A stretch of 64,000 bases of DNA, from positions 1 through 64,000 of the forward strand of contig DASYDW010000095.1 of the NCBI GenBank assembly GCA_036499395.1, given 5' to 3'. Below the pieces are notes generated by a model. It searched no databases. It was given only the letters and a program-made list of their open reading frames with translations, and had not been told where the DNA came from. The translations under genes were made by a program, and so were the position numbers. The DNA is from Pirellulales bacterium (GTDB lineage: Bacteria; Planctomycetota; Planctomycetia; Pirellulales; JACPPG01). This document shows positions 35,758 to 43,641 of this stretch, piece after piece. Each line of letters starts with the position of its first letter. The stretch's first letter is position 1.

Positions 35758-36171
35758 GACTCACGGACCTTCCGATTGTAGGGATTCGCTTCTCCTTTGG
35801 AAGAGGGATCGACGCGTGGCGGGCCAGCAAATTTGGGCCCGCCGCAGAGTTCGACAGGCTGCGCCGGAATGCGGTTCGGGTGTTCGGAGCTGGTGACAGC
35901 AACTAGGCCGCCAGACGCGGATTTCGGCGAGATAATCGTCCCCGACTTACCAGCATCTGGCGGCTTCCGTTACCGATTGCGGCACTCGCGCCGGTGGGAT
36001 CGGTTCCGCGCTTGCTCGGCGCCGCGGCATCAACTAGATTTGAACGCGCCCGTTTGAGGACGCGCCGCGCGCCGTTCGCGTTTCTCAAAATGGGTTGCGT
36101 GGCGGCGCGCAAGAATACTCATTTCACTCAGCCTGCAGCCGACCGTTCTACGGATCGGGAGAGTTTCTGCC
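35758..36171. other. Chromosomal intergenic region right of the island
   Basis: It contains the presumed original tRNA-Arg promoter (35775-35803) and the ribosome binding site of the next gene (GGGAGAG near 36158). No credible gene was found. Confidence 0.5.
35775..35803 (-). promoter_or_regulatory. Presumed original tRNA-Arg promoter, now orphaned
   Basis: On the minus strand: CTTCCA (35798-35803), 17-bp spacer, TACAAT (35775-35780). Initiation would fall about ten bases before the tRNA 5' end preserved in attR. The -10 is good and the -35 weak. Since the island inserted, it would transcribe half a tRNA and then run into the island's leftward right-end genes. Confidence 0.6.
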
Positions 36172-38778
36172 ATGATGCGCTTCTCGGTTTGCTTTGCCTT
36201 CGTGGCAAGCCTCGGTTTGGCGTCCGTACAGACATTGGCTGCCGAGGAACCGGTGACCGGTGCCACGGTTCCTGCATCAGCCGCCGCGGCGGCGGCGCCG
36301 CTCGCTATTCCGGGTTGGAGCGAGCGGTCTGGCGCCTGGGTGCCGGACGAGCCATTCGTGGCCGGGCAGCCACGCGCGACCGGCCTGCAGGCGCCCTTCC
36401 CGCCCATGCGATCGCTCGATAAGAATCCGATGACCCCCGACAAGGTGGCGCTCGGCAAGCTACTTTTCTTCGACCCGATCCTTAGTGGTCAAAACAATAT
36501 CTCTTGCGCGCACTGCCACCATCCGGATCACGGCTTTGCCGACGGGCGCAAGCTGAGCATGGGCTATGCCGGCACGGGCATCGGCCCGGAGCGCACCGGT
36601 GGGCATGAGCTCGGACGGCATGCTCCCACGCTGTGGAACGCCGCCTATCACAAGTGGCAATTCTGGGACGGCCGGGCTGACGACCTCGAGGCACAGGCCA
36701 AAGGCCCGATGACGAACGAGCACGAAATGGGAGAAAATCCTGAGGTGCTCGTCAAAGAATTGCAGGCGATTCCCGAATACGTGACGGCGTTTCAAAAAGT
36801 CTTCGGTGGCACGCCCGCCGAGGCCGTGTCGTTTGACAACGTGGCGCGGGCCGTGGCCGCGTTCGAGCGCACCTTGCTGTCGTTCAATTCGAAGTTCGAC
36901 CATTATGCCGCCGGCGATGCAAATGCGCTCAATGAACAAGAGCGTAGCGGCATGAAGGTTTTTCGTTCGTTGAAGACGCGCTGCTTCGAGTGCCACAATT
37001 TTCCCACGTTCGCCGACGATACGTTCCGCGTGATCGGTGTTCCTGACGCCGGCGAGCATGATCGCGGCCGGGCCGGTGTGCCGGGCGAAGGGCCAGACGG
37101 CGCTTTCAAGACGACGTCGCTGCGTAATATCGCGCTGACGGCCCCCTACATGCACAATGGTGCTTTTGCCACGCTCGAAGAAGTTATCAAGTTCTACGCC
37201 AAAGGGGGCGGCCGCGGCGAACCCAATCCGCCGGCTGGCATGGACGACAAGATCGGCAAGTTCGACATCACTGACGCCGAGATCGCGGACCTGGTCGCGT
37301 TCTTGAAAGCACTGACCGATACTTCGCTGCAGCCGGACCCGCCGCAAAAGGTGCCCAGCGGCCTGCCAGTGGTCGAAGTGAAAACAAAAGCCACGCCCGC
37401 TCCGTTGGCCCGCGCCGGCAACAGAAGATCGCCAGTCGCCAGTGCCGCAGCGTCCCCCTCTCCCTCTGGGAGAGCGCCGGGTGAGGGGCCGGCACCAGCG
37501 CCGCGTCCCCGGCCGATTGCGTCTTTAAACAATGCCGCTGCGGCGCCTATAAATTCCGCTGCGACGACTATACGACAAGGTGCAGGCCCCCTCACCGGCT
37601 ACTCGAGCGGCAACATGCACCGGATTCCCGGCTTGGAGACCGTGGCAACAAACGTCGCCCGCGCGAATCCGGCCGCGGCAGCCCGCGCTCCGGGGAGTGG
37701 TCTCGAATGGGTCGCGGCGCTGGGGAGCAAGAACGCATCGGACGGCCGCGTCTCGGCGACGTTTACCGTACGGCCGGGCCAGTCGATTCAATCGGCCGTC
37801 GATCGGTGCGCGCCGGGTGACCGCGTTGAAGTCGAACCGGGAGTCTATCGCCAGACCGTGGCGATCGATCGGGACGGCGTCACGCTCGTCGGACTGAACC
37901 GCGACGGTCAGCGGGCCGTGCTCGACGGCGGCGGTGTGCTCGCTGACGCCGTGCAAAGCTCGGCCGATGACCTGGTGATTGAGGGCTTTGTGATTCGCCA
38001 TTTCAAAGGGAACGGCATCCTGGCCAGCAAATCACAACGCGTCGTGTTTCGCGACCTGATCGTTGACGATGCCGGCCTGTACGGTGTTTACCCCGTCGAG
38101 TGCGCCGGTGTGTTGGTCGAGGGCTGCACGGTCAGCGGCATAAGCGACGCCGCGATCTATGTCGGCAGCAGCCGCGACATCGTCGTGCGCAATAATGAAG
38201 TCTTTAACAACGTGGCCGGCATCGAGATCGAGAATTGCACGGCGGCGCTGGTCACGAACAATAGCGCCCACCACAACACGGCCGGCCTGCTGGTGTTCGT
38301 GTTGCCGAACAATCCGTCGAAGGTCGGACTCGACACGCGCGTGATCAACAATCGCTCATGGGCGAATAACCACAAGAATTTCGGCAAGCCGGGCACCCTG
38401 ATCGCCAACCTACCACCCGGCATCGGCATTCTGGTCATGGCGGCCGATCGCACTGAGGTAACGCAAAACCTGGTCGCCGAAAACGATTCTTACGGCATCG
38501 TCGTCGGCGCGCTGAGTCAGTCGGGCGAAGGACACAAGCTGGACGTCGAGCCGAACTCCGACTTCACCGTGATCGCAGGCAACGAATATCGCGACAACGG
38601 CCGGCATCCCGATCCGCTGTACAGTGAGAAACGCAAAGCCCCCGGGGGCGACCTGTACTGGGACGGCACCGGCACTGGCAACGAGTGGCACGAAACCGGC
38701 TCGCTGATGACGTTTCCCGCGGACCTGCTGCACGGCTCTGCCAAGGCGCCGGCAGGTACGACGTCCAAGAACAATTAG
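36172..38778 (+). CDS. Dihaem cytochrome c peroxidase (MauG-like) fused to beta-helix
   Basis: An 868-residue exported protein. A signal peptide (1-24) is followed by a dihaem peroxidase domain (about 75-385) with haem motifs CAHCH (112-116) and CFECH (271-275), plus RHAPTLWNAAYHKWQFWDGR and TSLRNIALTAPYMHNGAF, as in the CcpA/MauG family. A low-complexity linker (about 390-520, Ala/Pro-rich) leads to a right-handed parallel beta-helix (about 527-868) very similar to the next gene's product. It would sit outside the inner membrane and handle peroxide or an oxidised partner. The linker DNA contains an intergenic-type repeat (37455-37488). GGGAG ten bases upstream supports the start. Confidence 0.93.
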   Translation: MMRFSVCFAFVASLGLASVQTLAAEEPVTGATVPASAAAAAAPLAIPGWSERSGAWVPDEPFVAGQPRATGLQAPFPPMRSLDKNPMTPDKVALGKLLFFDPILSGQNNISCAHCHHPDHGFADGRKLSMGYAGTGIGPERTGGHELGRHAPTLWNAAYHKWQFWDGRADDLEAQAKGPMTNEHEMGENPEVLVKELQAIPEYVTAFQKVFGGTPAEAVSFDNVARAVAAFERTLLSFNSKFDHYAAGDANALNEQERSGMKVFRSLKTRCFECHNFPTFADDTFRVIGVPDAGEHDRGRAGVPGEGPDGAFKTTSLRNIALTAPYMHNGAFATLEEVIKFYAKGGGRGEPNPPAGMDDKIGKFDITDAEIADLVAFLKALTDTSLQPDPPQKVPSGLPVVEVKTKATPAPLARAGNRRSPVASAAASPSPSGRAPGEGPAPAPRPRPIASLNNAAAAPINSAATTIRQGAGPLTGYSSGNMHRIPGLETVATNVARANPAAAARAPGSGLEWVAALGSKNASDGRVSATFTVRPGQSIQSAVDRCAPGDRVEVEPGVYRQTVAIDRDGVTLVGLNRDGQRAVLDGGGVLADAVQSSADDLVIEGFVIRHFKGNGILASKSQRVVFRDLIVDDAGLYGVYPVECAGVLVEGCTVSGISDAAIYVGSSRDIVVRNNEVFNNVAGIEIENCTAALVTNNSAHHNTAGLLVFVLPNNPSKVGLDTRVINNRSWANNHKNFGKPGTLIANLPPGIGILVMAADRTEVTQNLVAENDSYGIVVGALSQSGEGHKLDVEPNSDFTVIAGNEYRDNGRHPDPLYSEKRKAPGGDLYWDGTGTGNEWHETGSLMTFPADLLHGSAKAPAGTTSKNN
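37455..37488. repeat. REP-like palindrome inside a coding linker
   Basis: CCCTCTCCCTCTGGGAGAGC followed by GCCGGGTGAGGGG has the arms CTCCC/GGGAG and CCCTC/GAGGG typical of intergenic REP-type elements. Here it lies in frame in the linker between the peroxidase and beta-helix domains and is translated as SPSPSGRAPGEGP. Confidence 0.65.
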
Positions 38779-38830
38779 CTACAGAGAACGCAGGATCCGA
38801 TCGCAGATTTTGCGAATTAGAAAGACTAAG

Positions 38831-38914
38831 AGCCACCGAGCACACCGAGACCACAGAGAAGTGAGAAAGAGAATTCCTTTAGTCGTGGCTTTCTCTGTGT
38901 CCTCAGTGGCTGAA
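38831..38914. repeat. Dispersed inverted repeat (copy B)
   Basis: Left arm AGCCACCGAGCACACCGAGA, right arm TTCTCTGTGTCCTCAGTGGC. It has the same arm pattern as 6198-6355 and 56124-56232, shortened. It lies between the peroxidase fusion and its beta-helix paralogue. Confidence 0.7.
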
Positions 38915-38968
38915 TCGAATTTTTTAACCAATTAAAACAAGCTCATCCCCGTCAACAGGAGGTTTGTC

Positions 38969-40120
38969 ATGAAATCCTCGCTGGAATGGTTTGCCCTGGT
39001 GGCGTGCTTCGGATTTTTATCGCTCGCCAGCGCGACAGCGGCCGAAGAGGAGAAATACCCGGAGCGCAATGCCGCGGCGCCGGCGGTCAGTGCGCAGTCG
39101 ATTCGCGGGACGTTTACGGTCAGTCCCGGTCAGTCGATTCAGGCGGCCGTCGATAGGGCTCGCCCCGGCGATCGCATTCAGGTGATGCCTGGCGCTTACA
39201 GCGAGACCGTGACGATTGATTTCGACGATATCGAGTTCGTCGGCCTGGTGCAAAATGGCGAGCGCCCGGTGTTCGACGGCAAAAACAAGCTGAACGATGC
39301 TGTCTTGGTCTCGGGCAATAACTTCGTCGTCTCGGGATTCGAGATTCGCGACTACAAAGGGAACGGCGTCGTCGTGAACAAGGCCAAGAATGCGACGTTC
39401 AAGAACCTGGTCTGCCATAACACCGGCAAGTACGGCGTCTATCCCGTGCTTTGCCAGGGGGTGCTGGTCGACGGTTGCGTCGTCAGCGACGTGTGGGACG
39501 CGGGCGTGTATGCCGGCCAATGCAATGACGTCACGATCCAGAATTGCGAGTCGTACCGCTGCACGATCGGCATGGAGACCGAGAATTGCGTCAACGTGCT
39601 GATGGCCAACAATTCGGCCCATCAGAATTCGCTCGGTTTGCTCGTGGTACTGTTGCCGGACCTGCCGACGACCGTGGCTTCGAACGCGCGGGTGATCAAT
39701 AACCGCGTGCTGGACAACAATTATCCGAACACCTCGCCACCGGGAAATACCGTAAACCTGGTCGAGCCGGGTATCGGCATCGCCGTGAACGCGGCCGACA
39801 ACACCGAAGTCACGAAGAACGAAGTGCGCGGCCACGGGTCGTATGGCATCGCGATGTACGCGTTGACCGACGTGTTCCCGCCCGAGCACAAGTTGAACGT
39901 CGAGCCGAACCCCGACGGCAATTACATTCACGACAACGCACTGGCCGAGAACGGTCAGAATCCGTCGAAGCGGATGAAGAGTCTCGGCGCGCCAGGCGGC
40001 GATTTGTTCTGGAGCGGCAAGGGAGTTGGCAACGGCTGGAGCGAAGCGACCGACAAGAGCTTCCCAGCGAAATTGCCCGGCTGGAGCGGCAATGCCGGCG
40101 CTGCCGGCGGCGGACGGTAG
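38969..40120 (+). CDS. Secreted right-handed beta-helix protein
   Basis: A 383-residue protein. A signal peptide (1-25) is followed by TFTVSPGQSIQAAVDRARPG, the standard opening of parallel beta-helix (pectate-lyase-like, NosD-like) proteins, and many short beta turns (NNFVVSGFEIRDYKGNGVVV). It aligns closely with the C-terminal domain of the preceding fusion; the two share KYGVYP/LYGVYP, APGGDL and CNDVTIQNCESYRC-like blocks. AGGAGG upstream supports the start. It is likely a carbohydrate-binding or lyase-type surface protein; no catalytic residues can be assigned. Confidence 0.88.
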   Translation: MKSSLEWFALVACFGFLSLASATAAEEEKYPERNAAAPAVSAQSIRGTFTVSPGQSIQAAVDRARPGDRIQVMPGAYSETVTIDFDDIEFVGLVQNGERPVFDGKNKLNDAVLVSGNNFVVSGFEIRDYKGNGVVVNKAKNATFKNLVCHNTGKYGVYPVLCQGVLVDGCVVSDVWDAGVYAGQCNDVTIQNCESYRCTIGMETENCVNVLMANNSAHQNSLGLLVVLLPDLPTTVASNARVINNRVLDNNYPNTSPPGNTVNLVEPGIGIAVNAADNTEVTKNEVRGHGSYGIAMYALTDVFPPEHKLNVEPNPDGNYIHDNALAENGQNPSKRMKSLGAPGGDLFWSGKGVGNGWSEATDKSFPAKLPGWSGNAGAAGGGR

Positions 40121-40248
40121 CATATGTTGCGTAGCTTGAAATATGCGCAACGAGTACGGAGGTTCTTACTGCGATTGCGCAGCTCTGCTATCGGCTCTCA
40201 TAACGTAGTCTGAAACACCTTTTTCGTGCGTTATTTCGGGTCGATGGA

Positions 40249-41667
40249 ATGAGTTACGCGCTAATCGATAATGCAACTCTGACGGCCGTTCAACGCCTTC
40301 TTGGCACTGTTGCATCTCGATCTCGCGACTCCGTCGACGGGGACATTGCCGCCCTGGAAAACGTCGTCACTGCAATACTCTTCTACGACGAACTGATCTG
40401 CCTAGACAATTACAAAGAAGAGTTTCGAACGACGCGTCGCGACGCATTTCCGTTCATCCGATTCTATGGTCTCGATAACGTCAACTTACGCGAACTCGAC
40501 AATTCCGCGCGCGCGGAGTCCCTATCATTCCGACCTGAAATTCGTGGAGGAGAATTTGTTGATGCGGACTATCGTGCATTTCTAGAACAGCTTCGGATGC
40601 ACATCGTCTGTACGTGGGATATATCCTCAAGCGTGTACTATCTGACGATGAAGATGCTTGGGATGCCGGAAACGCCGGAATTCGAAAAGTATGGAAAACT
40701 AAGCGCGGCGATTTTCGGCGAGTTGGTTGATGCGAAAGAGACAAACGGGCCGGCAGATCTGCGAGACAATTTCGTCCTCGTCGACTCGCGCGGGACTCCG
40801 ATTGGAAACGATTATCGTGTACCGAATGCTAAATGGGGCGATGGTATAACGGGCGGGCTGACTCCTGCATTAAGGGTGTTTTTGGCCGCGTTGAATTGGA
40901 CGGCGTATAAGTCTATTTACTACACGCTGGCGGCACGGGCGCTCCACGCCGATTCCCTCCTCTACCCAACTCGCCAAGCATTTCAATTACGGTGGATGCA
41001 AAAAACCGGGATGTACAGTTCAGACTTTGCCTCTGGGTTGCTCCGCCAAATCTCAGAGCACAGCCGCGATGACGTCAAGTGCATCGTCGAGGCATCGCGA
41101 TCTTATATCGTAAACATCCCGATCCCGTTTTTTACGGCCTGGATTACTTCCAAAGTAGGTGACGTTTCGGAAGTAATCGAATACGCGCAGGAGCTACGCG
41201 GTGATAAGCGGATTCAAGCAGTACGAGAGCAAATGGGAGAGCTTCGATATCTGCTCGATTCTGGAGAGGGTCCTGCCGCCACGACGGGCTTAAATAAAAT
41301 TGTAAAGAAACTAGCCGATGCCTCTTTGCAGATGCGAAGAGAGTTCTCCGTAGTTTCCCGCCAGACGGTTAGTCCGAAAAACCTTATCAAGGGCTACAAC
41401 ACCCTAGCGTCCGCGGCGCAGCTTCCGCGCATTCCTGAGATTGATATCCCGATACCAATTCCGGACGGGCTAAGACGGCCATCCACGGGATTCGCAACGC
41501 TCTACCGCGATATCGTCCGCGATCTTTCGGATATCGCGAGGCTTGAGACGATTCGAGATGTGCTTGGACGGCGAGTCCAAGTTAATAAAGATGCCCGCGT
41601 ATATAATCCGAAAACAGAGGCACCCGAGTTCCGTAATAGGAGTTCGGAGTGGAAGAGTCCAATGTAG
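40249..41667 (+). CDS. Unknown soluble protein with atypical composition
   Basis: A 472-residue protein with no signal peptide or clear membrane segment. It is helical (for example ALENVVTAILFYDELICLDN) with no recognised catalytic motif. Its DNA is visibly less GC-rich than its neighbours and uses A/T-ending codons more often, a sign of lateral transfer. It stands alone between two typical chromosomal genes. Possible accessory or defence gene, by composition only. Confidence 0.7.
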   Translation: MSYALIDNATLTAVQRLLGTVASRSRDSVDGDIAALENVVTAILFYDELICLDNYKEEFRTTRRDAFPFIRFYGLDNVNLRELDNSARAESLSFRPEIRGGEFVDADYRAFLEQLRMHIVCTWDISSSVYYLTMKMLGMPETPEFEKYGKLSAAIFGELVDAKETNGPADLRDNFVLVDSRGTPIGNDYRVPNAKWGDGITGGLTPALRVFLAALNWTAYKSIYYTLAARALHADSLLYPTRQAFQLRWMQKTGMYSSDFASGLLRQISEHSRDDVKCIVEASRSYIVNIPIPFFTAWITSKVGDVSEVIEYAQELRGDKRIQAVREQMGELRYLLDSGEGPAATTGLNKIVKKLADASLQMRREFSVVSRQTVSPKNLIKGYNTLASAAQLPRIPEIDIPIPIPDGLRRPSTGFATLYRDIVRDLSDIARLETIRDVLGRRVQVNKDARVYNPKTEAPEFRNRSSEWKSPM

Positions 41668-41750
41668 CCCTCTCTTCGTAGGTCGTTCGACCATCTGTCG
41701 GGTGGCGAGCAATATAAATATTTACCTTTCAACGAAGGCTTAAACGACGG

Positions 41751-43610
41751 GTGCCTGAACCTGCAGTGTCCGAAGATCGGGCGGCCCTCTATCGCGAGCG
41801 CGTCGATCGCTTCATGGCCGGCGCGCGCGCCTGGCAGATTCGCTCAGATCGGCTGGTGAATTTGCGCTTTGCCGCGGCGGCATTCATCGTGACGATGTTG
41901 GCCGTTGGCTGGTGGCAAGGTGTCGCACGGATTTTGCCGTGGATCGCGGCGGCACTTCTGGGCGTGGTCGCATTTATTACCGTAGTGGCCCGCCATCGCT
42001 GGATACGCCGGCAACTGGCGCGCGCTGAAGGAATGGCGACGCTCAATCGTCATGGGCTGGCTCGACTGGATCGGGCCTGGGATAGGCTGCCCGCGGTCGC
42101 ATTGCCCACGGACCTTGAACTGACACCCACGGCGCGCGATCTGGACCTGTTCGGCCCGGCGTCACTCTATCGACTCTGCTGCATGGCTTCGACCGGCGCG
42201 GGACGGAGCTGCCTGGCCCAATGGTTGCTGGTTCCTGCGGCGCCGGCCGAAGTGCCCGCCCGGCAGCGAAGCGTCGCTGAATTGGCCAAGCAGTTAGACT
42301 TGCGGCAAGAGCTGGCGTGGCGCGGCCAGGCGATCTACGGCCAGCGCGCATCGGCGGACGTTACGCCGCTCGTGCGATGGGCCGAGGGTCCCGGCTGGCT
42401 GTCGCAGCGTCCTTGGTTGAAATGGTACGCGCGGTTATCACCGCTGGTGCTTTTGGGACTTTTGGCGGCTTATGTGCTCGGGCTGGTTCCGGCGCTCGCC
42501 TGGCAACTGGTCGTCGGTGCGCAGGTGGCGGTCAGTTACTTGCTGGTTCGCCACGTTCACGAAATCTTCCGGCAGATCGATACGGGCGAGCAGCAATTAC
42601 GCCGCTTTGCGGACATGCTCGCACTGGTTGAAACATGGCCTGTCACGGCGCCGCATTTGGTGGCGCTGCGGCAAGAGTTTTCCGTCGAAGGGCATCACGC
42701 CCATGAACAATTGACACGCCTGCGTCGGCGGCTGGACCTGGCCGACCTGCGTTTCTCGCAAGTAGTTTACGGCGTGCTACAGGCGGTGACGCTGTGGGAT
42801 TTTCACGTGCTTTCGGCGCTCGAGCGCTGGCAACAGCACGTCGGGCCGCATTTGCGACGCTGGTTCGCGGCACTCGCGCAGTTCGAGGCGCTCGCTTCGC
42901 TCTCTAATTTGGCGTTCGACCATCCGGCTTGGACCTTTCCGACGGTCGACCAGCTCGGGCCAAGGCAGATCACGGGTACGGACCTGGCTCATCCGCTCAT
43001 TCCCACCGCGCGGCGCGTCGGCAACGACGTCGAACTGGGGCCGGAGGGAACGTTTCTGCTGGTTACGGGTTCGAACATGTCAGGCAAGAGCACGCTGCTG
43101 CGCGCCATCGGATTAAACCTGGTGCTGGCGCAGGCCGGCGCGCCGGTGTGCGCCGTGCGGTTGTCGCTGCCGCGTGTGCTGGTGGAAACGAGCATGCGCA
43201 TCGATGACTCGCTGGCCGACGGCGTATCGCTGTTCCTGGCGGAGTTGAAACGCTTGAAGGCGATCGTCGAGCAGGCGCGACGTTGCGACCGTCCGGGCGA
43301 ACCGGTGCTGGTCTTCTTGTTGGACGAGATCCTGCACGGCACCAATTCGCGCGATCGACAGATCGCGGTCCGCCGGGTTGTGGACCGATTGCTCGCGCGG
43401 CACGCGATCGGCGCGGTTTCGACGCATGATCTGGAGTTGGCCGCGGAGCCCCCGTTGAGCGAGTCTAGCCGCGCCGTTCACTTCCGCGAGACTTTCGTCG
43501 GCGAAGGTCCGCATCGCGAAATGAAATTCGACTATCAACTACGGCCCGGCATCGCCAATACAACCAATGCGCTGGCGCTACTGGACATGGTCGGGCTGAC
43601 AGACGATTGA
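41751..43610 (+). CDS. Membrane-anchored MutS-like ATPase
   Basis: A 619-residue protein. Two membrane segments lie near the N-terminus (about 43-60 and 63-80) and two more around residues 220-260 (LSPLVLLGLLAAYVLGLVPA and a following helix). The C-terminal domain (about 430-600) is a MutS-family ATPase: Walker A TGSNMSGKSTLLRAIG, MRIDDSLADGVSLFLAEL, Walker B LVFLLDEILHGTNSRDR and VSTHDLELA. It has no mismatch-recognition domain. It would be an ATP-driven membrane protein acting on DNA or an unknown partner. The start is GTG; AAGG lies 12 bases before it. Confidence 0.9.
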   Translation: MPEPAVSEDRAALYRERVDRFMAGARAWQIRSDRLVNLRFAAAAFIVTMLAVGWWQGVARILPWIAAALLGVVAFITVVARHRWIRRQLARAEGMATLNRHGLARLDRAWDRLPAVALPTDLELTPTARDLDLFGPASLYRLCCMASTGAGRSCLAQWLLVPAAPAEVPARQRSVAELAKQLDLRQELAWRGQAIYGQRASADVTPLVRWAEGPGWLSQRPWLKWYARLSPLVLLGLLAAYVLGLVPALAWQLVVGAQVAVSYLLVRHVHEIFRQIDTGEQQLRRFADMLALVETWPVTAPHLVALRQEFSVEGHHAHEQLTRLRRRLDLADLRFSQVVYGVLQAVTLWDFHVLSALERWQQHVGPHLRRWFAALAQFEALASLSNLAFDHPAWTFPTVDQLGPRQITGTDLAHPLIPTARRVGNDVELGPEGTFLLVTGSNMSGKSTLLRAIGLNLVLAQAGAPVCAVRLSLPRVLVETSMRIDDSLADGVSLFLAELKRLKAIVEQARRCDRPGEPVLVFLLDEILHGTNSRDRQIAVRRVVDRLLARHAIGAVSTHDLELAAEPPLSESSRAVHFRETFVGEGPHREMKFDYQLRPGIANTTNALALLDMVGLTDD

Positions 43611-43641
43611 AGGTCTGACGCCGCGATGAACAGGAGGCCCG

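Noticed and set aside
39017..40150. 377-codon minus-strand frame opposite the beta-helix gene
   Set aside because: Antisense of a signal-peptide-bearing beta-helix protein with a good ribosome binding site.
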